This document shows positions 16,356-24,705 of a stretch of 64,000 nt of DNA, piece after piece. Source of the stretch: Peristeroidobacter soli (GTDB lineage Bacteria; Pseudomonadota; Gammaproteobacteria; Steroidobacterales; Steroidobacteraceae); the NCBI RefSeq assembly GCF_004138485.1, contig NZ_RYEV01000003.1:496001-560000 (forward strand). Direction: 5' to 3'. The notes below the pieces were generated by a model. It worked only from the letters and a program-made list of their open reading frames with translations, had not been told where the DNA came from and searched no databases. Made by a program: the position numbers and the translations under genes. Position 1 is the first letter of the stretch. Each line of letters starts with the position of its first letter.

Positions 16356-18119
16356 CTAGTCGCCTGAAGTCTGCGACACCTTCGCTGGCGGAGCAGCAGG
16401 CGCGTCGCTCTCGTTCACGTAGCGATAGCGAATCACACCGTAGAGCATTTCGTCCCAAGTCTGCTGACCCCACGGCACTTCCCGATTGGGATCGGGGTTG
16501 GCTTTGTTCTGCGCCGAGTTGTCCCAGGTCGTGTGATGCGTGACCTTGGTCCCCGCGGGCAGCAGCTTCGGAGTCTTGAGTTCGTAAGTGGTCTGCCAGT
16601 TGAAGTCGTAGTTCGGCACTGACAGCAACGTTTCAGTGCGCCCATCCGGATAGGTGGCGATGAAGTCCGACGCCTTGCCGCGGAAGTGCGAGTGAGGTAG
16701 CAAGTTGTAGACGATCACATCGTGGTCGAACGTCTTGGATGCCGACTCGGTGTGCTCCTTGGTGTTCGCCGGAATCTTCAGGCGCGGGTTGAGCAGAACG
16801 GCGCTGCGCATCTGATACTGAGGCGCGTCTTTCCGGAAATACAAACCCATGCGACTCACGTCGCGAGCGGGTTTGCCGCTCACCGTGTAGTGCATCTGGA
16901 AGAAGAACTTCGCCTCCTTCTTGATCAGCACGCCCGTTTCCGCGGGCAACACCATTGGACCCGCGCCCGGCACGTAACCGCCGAGACTGCCGCCATCGCG
17001 CACGCTCTCCGCGTTCGCGCCCATGGTCGCGATGATGTGATGGAGCACGGTGCGATCGCCGGGCCGGAAGTCGACGGCGCGGACCCACACGTCGCGACCG
17101 AGCGGATTGTCGGCACTCGGCATTTGATACGGAATCACGCCGGTCGCCGGCACGTCGAACGCGGGAATCTCGACGATCAGGTCCGGCTCGCCGAGCGCCC
17201 ACTCCGGCCATTGTTTCTTCAGGTCCTTGAGCGGATCGCTGCCCGTACCGCGCGGCGAGCCTGCTTCGATCCAGTGCACGAGGTTCTTGATCTCCTCCTT
17301 GCTCAGCGACCGATCGTTGGAGAACACGTTGTAGTGCGGATCGGCGTGCCATGGCGGCATGCGCTCGGTGCGCACCACCTCGCGAATCATCGGGCTGAAG
17401 CCTTTGATCATGTCGTAGCTGGTCATCTGCCACGGACCGATGCCGCCCTGGCGATGGCAGGTGACGCAGTTGTCGATGAGCATGGGCGCGATGGTCTTCT
17501 CATAAGAGATGGTCGCGTGCGCGTGCTTGCGATCGGCTTCGGGGAATTTCAGATCGCAGCCCTTGCCCTTGCTGGCATCGACCTGCGCGGTCTTTACCGG
17601 CCTGGCGTTGAGCACCGCGTCGAGCGCGTTGGCCGCGTAGGGTGTGCCGCCAGCGGACACCGGCCCACGATACGCAACCTTCCAGCCTTTGGTGTTGATG
17701 ACCAGCAATTCGCCGTTGCGTTTCAGGCCCAGCGATTCGCCGATGATTTGAGTCTCATCGAGCAGGATGGGCAGGTCGATGCCTTGCGCCCTGGCTTCTT
17801 TCACGATGGCGTCGCGCGTGTCGGCGAGGTTGGAGTTGATCATCAACAGCTCGACGCCCTGCGCGCGATATTTATCTCGCAGCGCCTGCATCTCCGGCAA
17901 TGACTTGCGAACGACCTCGCAGCCATTGCCCTGAGCCATCAGCACGACGGCCTTCATGTCGGAGAGGTAGTAGAGCTGGCGCGACGCGCCGGTGTGATCG
18001 AGCAGGCGAAAGTTGTCGACCGTGTCGCCGGAGTTGAGGGCCAGCGCCGGGCCGATCGCGCCTGACAGCGCCAGGGCAGTCACGATACCGGGCAGCTTGG
18101 ATCCTTGCTTCATGCGCAT
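16356..18119 (-). CDS. Exported redoxin / cytochrome c / copper monooxygenase-like fusion
   Basis: A 587-residue exported protein. After a signal peptide (..GIVTALALSGAIGPALA) comes a thioredoxin/AhpC-like domain (about 30-175) with one cysteine, C67 in GNGCEVVR. Then comes a cytochrome c-type haem site C218-x-x-C221-H222, and a C-terminal region like the ascorbate-dependent type II copper monooxygenases. The last has H360-H361 (VLHHI), H410 (FQMHYTV) and H476/H478 (PHSHFRG), the pattern of CuA and CuB ligands in peptidylglycine hydroxylase-like folds. The reaction is unknown; an electron path from haem to copper is plausible. GAGG lies 6 nt before the ATG at 18119; an ATG at 18113 is also possible. 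Confidence 0.75.
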   Translation of the reverse strand: MRMKQGSKLPGIVTALALSGAIGPALALNSGDTVDNFRLLDHTGASRQLYYLSDMKAVVLMAQGNGCEVVRKSLPEMQALRDKYRAQGVELLMINSNLADTRDAIVKEARAQGIDLPILLDETQIIGESLGLKRNGELLVINTKGWKVAYRGPVSAGGTPYAANALDAVLNARPVKTAQVDASKGKGCDLKFPEADRKHAHATISYEKTIAPMLIDNCVTCHRQGGIGPWQMTSYDMIKGFSPMIREVVRTERMPPWHADPHYNVFSNDRSLSKEEIKNLVHWIEAGSPRGTGSDPLKDLKKQWPEWALGEPDLIVEIPAFDVPATGVIPYQMPSADNPLGRDVWVRAVDFRPGDRTVLHHIIATMGANAESVRDGGSLGGYVPGAGPMVLPAETGVLIKKEAKFFFQMHYTVSGKPARDVSRMGLYFRKDAPQYQMRSAVLLNPRLKIPANTKEHTESASKTFDHDVIVYNLLPHSHFRGKASDFIATYPDGRTETLLSVPNYDFNWQTTYELKTPKLLPAGTKVTHHTTWDNSAQNKANPDPNREVPWGQQTWDEMLYGVIRYRYVNESDAPAAPPAKVSQTSGD

Positions 18120-18306
18120 TGCCTCAACTCGTGCCATTGAACTCGCCCGTGACTGTATGTCCGTGCCCCCGCGCCGGCGGGGACGGAATATGCAGTCTGC
18201 GTCCGCGGCCGCGAGAGTGTCCATCCGCGCGCGGGTCAAATGTCACTAATGAATGTCAAGAATCCTTGCGCTTCTGTAACGGCGCCTTTCATGCCGTCAG
18301 GCGGAA

Positions 18307-19812
18307 CTATTCCCGGGGCGCCGCCAGTGATTCACGTTTGATGGCCGAGCCGCGCAGGATGACGCGGTCGATGCTGGTCCAGGCGCGCATCGTTTCCAGC
18401 GGATTCGCGGTCAGGAGCAACAGGTTCGCCACCTTGCCCGCTTCGACGGTGCCGTAATCCTTGTCGAGGCCGAATTGCCTGGCGTTGTTGATCGTGCCGG
18501 CGCGGAAGATCGCGGGTAACGGAACGCCGGACTGCGCCATCATGCGCATCTCACGATACGTGTCATAGCCCGGCTGCGCACCGAATGTCGGTGCGGACGG
18601 TGTGTCGCTCCCGAGCAGCAGCGGGTGGCCGAGGTCGCTGAGATATTTGGTGGCGCGCATGCCGTACGAGCTGATGACCATGTAGGTGTGCATGGCTTTC
18701 AGATCCGGCACGCCGCCCATGCCTTTGCGCATTTCTTCCTTGAACCATTGGCCCGCGGGCGTCGAGTACCACGCCAGCAATGCGGGCGGCACGACCTTTG
18801 CGTAGGCGGGGTCTTTCAACGTGTCTTCGCGAAACAAGTCCGCCAGGCCTGCGATCACTCGCAACGTCGGTTGATAGCCGATTTTCTTTGCGTGAATCTC
18901 GCGCAGATGCGCGGCGATGACCGGCGGCACGCCTTGATCGGTGGAATATTCATTCCAGTTCCACAAGCCATGCGCGAGCACATCGACTTGCGCCTCGACG
19001 GCGATGCGCTGCATGTCGATGGCATTGGCATGCGCGATCAGCAGCAAGCCGCGCTTGCGAGTCTCGGCGCGCACCCGCTGCAACGTTTCTTTGCTCATGA
19101 TGGGCCAGTCGCTCGCGGGGCCGAAGCCGTCCTCGATGAAGATCTTGATACAGCGAACGTCGCTCGTCGCGAGCTTGCCGATGATGGCTTCGGGCGTGTG
19201 TTGAGCCGGGTCCGCTCCGGCCGGCAGCGGATGTTTCGCGGCGTTCGCGGGCTCGTAGATATAGTCCGGCATCGCCTTGTATCGAACGGCCTTGTCCTCG
19301 ATGAACGCTGTCGGATAACCGTCGAGCACGACCGCCGCGCCACAACGATACAAATCGGGATGCTGAGGCTGCACCTCGAACGCCGCGGCGGCTTCGGACG
19401 AGCTGAGCAGGTTCAGTACTTGAGTAACGCCGTAATAGAGATAGCTGCGAGGTTGCTGGCGCGTGTAGGCATCACGTATCGCGCTCAGCGCAGGGTCGGC
19501 GTCGGTGAGGAGAGGAAAGCCGGGCACCTCGCCGACATGAACATGCGAGTCCATCAGGCCGGGCGTGAGAAACTTGCCCTTTCCGTCGATACGAGTGGCG
19601 CCCGTGGCGGCGCTGACCGGCTTCGGGCTGACGGACACGATCCGTCCATCTCGGATCAGGACGTTCTGCTTGAGCTGAGGCGCGGCGAGCTGGGGCGAAA
19701 CGACCGTGACCTGCTCGATCACCAGCTCGGCGGCTCGGGCCGGGGCGACCATCGCGCTCAGGAGCCCGAATGCCAGGCAGATCATCCCGGCGACCTGCTG
19801 ATTTCCTTTCAC
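18307..19812 (-). CDS. Exported amidohydrolase (imidazolonepropionase/dipeptidase-like)
   Basis: A 501-residue amidohydrolase-superfamily enzyme with an N-terminal signal peptide (VKGNQQVAGMICLAFGLLSAMVAPARA). Metal-site motifs of the TIM barrel are visible: MDSHVHVGE, a lysine in DVRCIKIFIEDG (candidate carboxylated lysine), LLIAHANA, LAHGLWNWNEY and LLLGSDTPSAP. The end carries the composite beta domain (GTVEAGKVANLLLLTANP). Family members hydrolyse amides, lactones or peptides; the substrate cannot be read. The start is a GTG at 19812 with CAGGAG nine bases upstream, chosen because it places the signal peptide at the N-terminus; the longer frame to 20067 is rejected. Confidence 0.8.
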   Translation of the reverse strand: MKGNQQVAGMICLAFGLLSAMVAPARAAELVIEQVTVVSPQLAAPQLKQNVLIRDGRIVSVSPKPVSAATGATRIDGKGKFLTPGLMDSHVHVGEVPGFPLLTDADPALSAIRDAYTRQQPRSYLYYGVTQVLNLLSSSEAAAAFEVQPQHPDLYRCGAAVVLDGYPTAFIEDKAVRYKAMPDYIYEPANAAKHPLPAGADPAQHTPEAIIGKLATSDVRCIKIFIEDGFGPASDWPIMSKETLQRVRAETRKRGLLLIAHANAIDMQRIAVEAQVDVLAHGLWNWNEYSTDQGVPPVIAAHLREIHAKKIGYQPTLRVIAGLADLFREDTLKDPAYAKVVPPALLAWYSTPAGQWFKEEMRKGMGGVPDLKAMHTYMVISSYGMRATKYLSDLGHPLLLGSDTPSAPTFGAQPGYDTYREMRMMAQSGVPLPAIFRAGTINNARQFGLDKDYGTVEAGKVANLLLLTANPLETMRAWTSIDRVILRGSAIKRESLAAPRE

Positions 19813-20013
19813 GATGACTGACTCCTGAGGGAGGTGCCGGGCGAGCGGAATGCGCTGAACCCACACGCAGAGCGAGACGCCCGGTGAACCGCCCGGTGGC
19901 CCGATTCTGCGCGATCGAGCTGCCAAAGGCAGCGGCCGGAGCCGGGTTACGCGGTCGACCCGGCCATTTAAGGGGATTTTGCGGCTTGTTTGTGGCGCCA
20001 ATTGATGACATTT

Positions 20014-20022
20014 TGTCTGAGT
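20014..20022 (+). promoter_or_regulatory. TGTCTGAGT box, copy 1 (mutarotase operon)
   Basis: TGTCTGAGT lies 38 bp before the GTG of the mutarotase gene, flanked by A/T (ACATTT before, ATTAGAAT after). The same 9-mer with A/T-rich flanks is found before the semialdehyde dehydrogenase operon and before the GH43 gene, and nowhere else that I could find. It is a candidate operator of the local GntR regulator or a shared promoter element. Confidence 0.5.
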
Positions 20023-20060
20023 ATTAGAATGCATTTCCCCAGTCGCCGGCCAGGGTTTTC

Positions 20061-21284
20061 GTGACACAAGAACAGTTAGTTTCGTTGGGCCGCAACGCCG
20101 CGGCAGGCAAGGTCCCCACTGCGTCCGGTCGAGACCGGCGTAAGGGTGTCGGAACGGCTCGATGGCTGATGGGAGTGCTCGTGATCAATAGTTTGGGTGT
20201 GTCGGTGGCGGGGGCGGTGGAAGCCCGCCGGGGTGAGTTCGGAACGCTGGCCGATGGCCGGAAAGTCGAGTCGGTCGAGCTGGCCAATGCCAAGGGCATG
20301 TCGGTGCGCATCCTGGCGCTCGGCGGGGTCGTTCAGCAGTTGCAGGTGCCGGACCGGCACGGCAAGTCGGCCGACGTGGTGCTCGGCTACGCCACTGCTC
20401 AACAGTATCTGGATCAGCCGCAGTACTTTGGCGCGACGGTGGGTCGTTATGCCAACCGCATCGCCGCCGGCAAGTTCCTGCTGGACGGCAGGCAGTATTG
20501 GCTCGAAACCAATGACGGCCCGAATCACTTGCACGGCGGTAAGCGCGGCTTCGACAAAGTCCTGTGGAAGATCGAGTCCGTCAGCCCCGGTTCGCCCGCC
20601 CGCGCGGTGCTCACTTATATGAGTGCCGATGGCGAAGGCGGCTACCCCGGCAACATGCAGGTCACCGCGACCTACACGCTCAACGACAAGAACGAGCTGG
20701 GCATCGAGTACCGCGCGACGACGGACAAGCCGACCATCGTCAACATCACCAATCACAGCTATTTCAATCTGGCGGGCGAGGCGACGCCGACCGATGTCTT
20801 CGAGCATCGCCTGACGTTGTTCGCGAGCAAGTACACGCCGGTGAACGACACGTTGATTCCCACCGGCGAGCGTCGCGCCGTGGCCGGCACGGTGTTCGAT
20901 TTCACTCAGCCTCACACGATCGGCGAGCGCATTCGCGACGGGCGTGACGAGCAACTGCGCATCGGCCGGGGCTACGACCACAACTACATCGTCGATGGCG
21001 AAGCTGGCCATTTGCGCCCGGCGGCGCAGGTCGAAGAACCGCACTCGGGTCGCGTGCTGGAGTTGCTCGCGAGCGCGCCGGGCGTGCAGTTCTATTCCGG
21101 CAATTTCCTGGACGCCACCAGTACCGGCAAGAGCAAGCGCGTGTACCGGCAGGGCGACGGTTTCTGTCTGGAGCCGCAAATCTTTCCAGACTCGCCCAAC
21201 CGCAGCGACTTTCCCAACGCGCGTCTGAATCCCGGACAGACGTACGTGAACACCATGGTGCTGCGGTTCTCCGTCGCTCCCTAA
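20061..21284 (+). CDS. galM: Aldose 1-epimerase (mutarotase), probably exported
   Basis: A galactose-mutarotase-family enzyme that interconverts alpha and beta anomers of an aldose, here most likely arabinose before its dehydrogenation. Visible motifs: GATVGRYANRIAAGKF, NDGPNHLHGGKRGFDK, TNHSYFNLAG (catalytic His) and, near the end, FCLEPQIFPDSPN (catalytic Glu). An N-terminal hydrophobic stretch (WLMGVLVINSLGVSVAGA, about residues 35-53) looks like a signal peptide with a long basic n-region, so a periplasmic location is likely. The start is uncertain: GTG 20061, or ATG 20169. The arabinonate dehydratase follows after 24 bp. Confidence 0.88.
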   Translation: MTQEQLVSLGRNAAAGKVPTASGRDRRKGVGTARWLMGVLVINSLGVSVAGAVEARRGEFGTLADGRKVESVELANAKGMSVRILALGGVVQQLQVPDRHGKSADVVLGYATAQQYLDQPQYFGATVGRYANRIAAGKFLLDGRQYWLETNDGPNHLHGGKRGFDKVLWKIESVSPGSPARAVLTYMSADGEGGYPGNMQVTATYTLNDKNELGIEYRATTDKPTIVNITNHSYFNLAGEATPTDVFEHRLTLFASKYTPVNDTLIPTGERRAVAGTVFDFTQPHTIGERIRDGRDEQLRIGRGYDHNYIVDGEAGHLRPAAQVEEPHSGRVLELLASAPGVQFYSGNFLDATSTGKSKRVYRQGDGFCLEPQIFPDSPNRSDFPNARLNPGQTYVNTMVLRFSVAP

Positions 21285-21308
21285 GCTTTCGAACCAGACG
21301 CTTCAACA

Positions 21309-23120
21309 ATGAGCTCATCCAATTCCACTCCGTCCGCTTCGCGTCGTCTGCGCTCGCGTGCCTGGTTCGACGATCCCGCCAACGCGGACATGACCGCGCT
21401 GTATCTGGAGCGGTACATGAACTTCGGCCTGTCCCTGGCCGAGCTGCAGTCCGGCAAGCCCATCATCGGCATCGCGCAGACCGGCAGCGATCTGTCGCCG
21501 TGCAATCGTCATCACCTCGTGCTGGCGGAGCGCGTGCGTGAAGGCATTCGTGAGGCCGGCGGCATCGTGCTGGAATTTCCGGTGCATCCGATTCAGGAAA
21601 CCGGCAAGCGCCCGACCGCGGGCCTGGATCGCAATCTGGCGTATCTCGGCCTGGTCGAAGTGCTGTTCGGCTACCCGCTCGATGGGGTGGTGCTCACGGT
21701 TGGCTGTGACAAAACGACGCCGGCCTGTCTGATGGCGGCCGCGACGGTGAACATGCCGGCGATTGCGCTGTCGGTCGGGCCGATGCTCAACGGTTGGTAT
21801 AAAGGGGTGCGCACGGGATCGGGCACCATCGTGTGGCGCGCTCGTGAATTGCTGGCGGCCGGCGAGATCGACTATCAGGGCTTCATCAAACTGGTGGCGT
21901 CGTCGGCGCCGTCGACCGGGTACTGCAACACCATGGGCACGGCGACGACGATGAACAGCCTCACTGAAGCGCTTGGCATGTCGCTGCCCGGCTCAGCCGC
22001 GATTCCCGCGCCGCTGCGTGATCGCCAGGAATGCGCGTATCTCACCGGCAAGCAAATCGTCGAAATGGTGTGGGCGGACCGCAAGCCGTCGGACATCCTC
22101 ACACGCGACGCTTTCATCAACGCCATCCGTGTGAACTCCGCGATCGGCGGTTCGACCAATGCGCCGATTCACTTGAATGCGCTGGCGCGGCACATCGGCG
22201 TCGAGCTGAGCATCGATGATTGGCAAAAGTACGGTTTGGACATCCCCTTACTCGTTAATCTCCAGCCAGCCGGTGAGTATCTCGGCGAGGACTACTATCG
22301 CGCCGGTGGCGTGCCGGCGGTCGTGGCGGAGTTGATGCGTCAGGGCTTGATCAATGAGAAGACGTTGACTGTGAACGGCAGTTCGCTCGGCGACAACTGC
22401 CGGGGCGCGAGCATCGTGGATACGAAGGTCATCAAACCGTTTGAAGAGCCGATGAAGACTCGCGCGGGCTTCACGGTGCTGCGTGGAAACCTGTTCGATT
22501 CGGCGATCATGAAGACGAGCGTGATCTCGGACGAGTTCCGCGCGCGCTATCTGTCGAACCCGAAAGATCCGGAAGCGTTCGAGGGCCGGGCGATCGTGTT
22601 CGATGGTCCGGAGGACTATCACGCGCGCATCGACGATCCGTCGCTGGGCATCGATGAGGACACGATGATGTTCATGCGAGGAGCTGGTCCGATCGGTTAT
22701 CCGGGCGCGGCGGAAGTGGTGAACATGCGGCCGCCGGTGAACCTGATCAAAGCGGGCATTCACAACCTGCCGTGTATCGGCGATGGCCGGCAGTCGGGCA
22801 CGTCGGGCTCGCCGTCGATTTTGAATGCATCGCCGGAAGCGGCGGTGGGCGGTGGCCTGGCGCTGCTGAAAACCGGCGATCGCGTGCGCATCGACTTGCG
22901 CAAGGGCGAGGCGAATATCCTGATCAGCGACGAAGAGCTGAACCAGCGCCGTCAGGCGTTGAAGGATGCGGGCGGTTACCCGATTCCCGCGAGCCAGACG
23001 CCGTGGCAGGAAATGCAGCGCGCGGATATCGGCCAGGCGGAGACGGGCGCGGTGCTCGAGTCGGCAGTGAAGTATCAGCGCCTCGTCCAGACGAAGGGCG
23101 TGCCCAGACACAATCACTGA
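21309..23120 (+). CDS. L-arabinonate dehydratase (IlvD/Edd family)
   Basis: A 603-residue Fe-S dehydratase that converts L-arabinonate to L-2-keto-3-deoxyarabinonate, step 3 of oxidative arabinose breakdown. Cluster cysteines are C65 (DLSPCN), C133 ([10 protein letters not shown]) and C206 (GYCNTMGTA); the Mg-site/carbamylated-lysine region follows C133 and a catalytic serine is in [12 protein letters not shown]. Length and motifs match sugar-acid dehydratases rather than IlvD. D-xylonate or D-fuconate are possible alternative substrates; the neighbours (arabinose dehydrogenase, arabinosidases) favour arabinonate. Confidence 0.87.
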   Translation: MSSSNSTPSASRRLRSRAWFDDPANADMTALYLERYMNFGLSLAELQSGKPIIGIAQTGSDLSPCNRHHLVLAERVREGIREAGGIVLEFPVHPIQETGKRPTAGLDRNLAYLGLVEVLFGYPLDGVVLTVGCDKTTPACLMAAATVNMPAIALSVGPMLNGWYKGVRTGSGTIVWRARELLAAGEIDYQGFIKLVASSAPSTGYCNTMGTATTMNSLTEALGMSLPGSAAIPAPLRDRQECAYLTGKQIVEMVWADRKPSDILTRDAFINAIRVNSAIGGSTNAPIHLNALARHIGVELSIDDWQKYGLDIPLLVNLQPAGEYLGEDYYRAGGVPAVVAELMRQGLINEKTLTVNGSSLGDNCRGASIVDTKVIKPFEEPMKTRAGFTVLRGNLFDSAIMKTSVISDEFRARYLSNPKDPEAFEGRAIVFDGPEDYHARIDDPSLGIDEDTMMFMRGAGPIGYPGAAEVVNMRPPVNLIKAGIHNLPCIGDGRQSGTSGSPSILNASPEAAVGGGLALLKTGDRVRIDLRKGEANILISDEELNQRRQALKDAGGYPIPASQTPWQEMQRADIGQAETGAVLESAVKYQRLVQTKGVPRHNH

Positions 23121-23137
23121 TTTTCAGTTCGTACCTG

Positions 23138-23175
23138 CTCCCGCGCGAGGTACCCTTGCGCGGGAGTTTTTGTTT
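23138..23175 (+). terminator. Rho-independent terminator after the arabinonate dehydratase
   Basis: A perfect 9-bp stem, CTCCCGCGC (23138-23146) and GCGCGGGAG (23158-23166), with an 11-nt loop, is followed by TTTTTGTTT. It lies 17 bp after the dehydratase stop and just before the lactonase ribosome site, so the lactonase would be expressed by readthrough or its own start. Confidence 0.85.
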
Positions 23176-23194
23176 CTGGATGAGGGAAAAGAAC

Positions 23195-24067
23195 ATGGCG
23201 GAAGCATGGCGAGTCATCGCACGCGAGGAGCGGGATGAACTGGGCGAGGGGCCGGTGTGGTCGGCCAGGCACAACGCCATCTTCTGGGTCGACATCCTTT
23301 CGCACTTTCTCTATCGCTACTCGCTTGCCGATGGCGCCGTGAAGCGCTGGACGCTGCCGGAGCGGATCGGGTGGGTGGCGGAGCGTCGCGATCGACCGGG
23401 CTTCATCGCCGGGCTGCAGAGTGGCTTTTTCGAGCTGGATCTCGAGCCGTTCGCACTTCGCCAGATCGTCGATCCGGAGCCGCACTATCCGGGCAATCGA
23501 TTGAACGATGCGAAGGTGGATCGGCACGGCCGCATTTGGGCGGGGACCATGGATGCGGCGATCGTGGAGGCGACGGGGTCGCTGTATTGCTTGCGACCGG
23601 ACATGAGCGTTCGTCGGGTGGACGAGGGCTACAAGGTGACGAACGGTCCGACGTTCAGCCTCGGTCAGGAGTTCATGTATCACACCGATTCGGGGCGAGG
23701 GACGGTGTATCGATTCGATCTGTCGCCGGAAGGGGAGCTCAGCAACAAGCGGGTGTGGCTGAAGTTCACTGCCGAGATGGGATCGCCGGATGGGATGACG
23801 GTGGATGCGGACGGGTTTATCTGGATCGCCCATTGGGGCGGGTCGAGGATCAGCCGTTGGTCGCCGGATGCGACGCTGGATCGGGAGATTCTGTTGCCGG
23901 CACCGCAGATTACTAGCGTTGCTTTTGCTGGGCCGTCGCTGGATAGGATGTTTGTTACTTCGGCGGCCAAGGGATTGGATCGGAGTAAGGAAACGTTTGC
24001 GGGTTCGTTGTTTGAAGTTGACGCTGGTGGAGTTCGTGGGGTGGCGCCGGGTTTGTTTGCTGGGTGA
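23195..24067 (+). CDS. L-arabinono-lactonase (SMP-30/gluconolactonase family)
   Basis: A 290-residue six-bladed beta-propeller that hydrolyses the sugar lactone made by the arabinose dehydrogenase. Metal ligands fit the family: Glu in LGEGPVW (about residue 17), Asn in GNRLNDAKVDRHGRIWAGTM, Asn in VTNGPTFS and Asp in MGSPDGMTVDADG. I start it at the ATG at 23195, behind GAGGG at 23183-23187; the open frame from 22772 only shadows the dehydratase gene. The last 150 bp have a visibly lower-GC, simpler base pattern than the neighbours. Confidence 0.87.
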   Translation: MAEAWRVIAREERDELGEGPVWSARHNAIFWVDILSHFLYRYSLADGAVKRWTLPERIGWVAERRDRPGFIAGLQSGFFELDLEPFALRQIVDPEPHYPGNRLNDAKVDRHGRIWAGTMDAAIVEATGSLYCLRPDMSVRRVDEGYKVTNGPTFSLGQEFMYHTDSGRGTVYRFDLSPEGELSNKRVWLKFTAEMGSPDGMTVDADGFIWIAHWGGSRISRWSPDATLDREILLPAPQITSVAFAGPSLDRMFVTSAAKGLDRSKETFAGSLFEVDAGGVRGVAPGLFAG

Positions 24068-24158
24068 GGGTTTCTGATCGGAGGGCGCGGTGGTCTGCGT
24101 CGCAGGGGGCTGTCTACTTTGGCCGTTGCTGTCAGAGGCCTCAGTGGTCTGCGTCGCC

Positions 24159-24295
24159 GGGAGTGACCTACCTCGTCCCGGCACCGGGCGCCGCCCGTCG
24201 CGCAGTGCGCTCCTTAGCGCACGTCCATGGTGAGCCCCGCTGTTGCGGCCCCGTCCCTGTGCCGCAAAGCTGCCGGGACGAGGTAGGTCACTCCC
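24159..24295. repeat. Cloverleaf-like inverted-repeat element 1
   Basis: A 137-bp element with perfect 25-bp terminal inverted repeats (24159-24183 and 24271-24295). Inside are two further perfect hairpins: GTGCGCT-CCTT-AGCGCAC (24205-24222) and TTGCGGC...GCCGCAA (24243-24267). The outside flanks continue the pairing imperfectly. A 14-bp direct repeat (GTGGTCTGCGTCGC, at 24090-24103 and 24144-24157) abuts its left edge. It has no coding capacity. It looks like a palindromic REP/MITE-type element, and could also act as a two-way terminator between convergent genes. Confidence 0.7.
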
Positions 24296-24491
24296 GACGC
24301 CGCCGTGATGTCACAGCGCATTCGCGCGTGACTCTGCTCCGACCCTGCAACCCTCACAGTGCCTTCGCGTTTGCTCCTTGTCGCACTGTCGTTGCGGCCG
24401 CAACGCCGGTTCGACAACGATCAATCTCTATTTCGCTGTGATGGTCAGCGGTCGGAAGAGCGTCACGCGCAAAAACGCAGTTGACGCCTCG

Positions 24492-24660
24492 GGCGGCGCC
24501 GGGGTGGGGGATCTCCTCCCCGGCAATTGGATCCGTCCAGGGACGGCGGTCCTATAGCAGCCACAAGGATGTGCAGCAGGGCGCCCGCGACAGCGGGAGC
24601 GAAGCGTGCGCAGGCGTGTGTCGCGGTGCCGGGGAGGAGATCCCCCACCCCGGCGACGCC
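24492..24660. repeat. Cloverleaf-like inverted-repeat element 2
   Basis: A 169-bp element with 34-bp terminal inverted repeats (24492-24525 and 24627-24660) that match at 33 of 34 positions. The arms contain a GGGGTGGGGGATCTCCTCCC core. Smaller hairpins lie inside (CCGTC..GACGG at 24533-24546; CCCGC-GACA-GCGGG near 24585). Its sequence differs from element 1 but the layout is the same. Both sit in a 638-bp gene-free interval between the lactonase and GH51 genes; I see nothing else in that interval. Confidence 0.7.
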
Positions 24661-24705
24661 AGCCCACCGCCGCTCTGAATCCGACTCCGCTTCCGACTCC
24701 GCCTC

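Noticed and set aside
16722-17903. Long plus-strand open frame of 393 codons
   Set aside because: Antisense shadow of the redoxin-cytochrome-monooxygenase gene; no motif and no ribosome site.
22772-23194. Upstream extension of the lactonase frame
   Set aside because: It overlaps the arabinonate dehydratase in another frame and crosses a strong terminator; the ATG at 23195 has a ribosome site.
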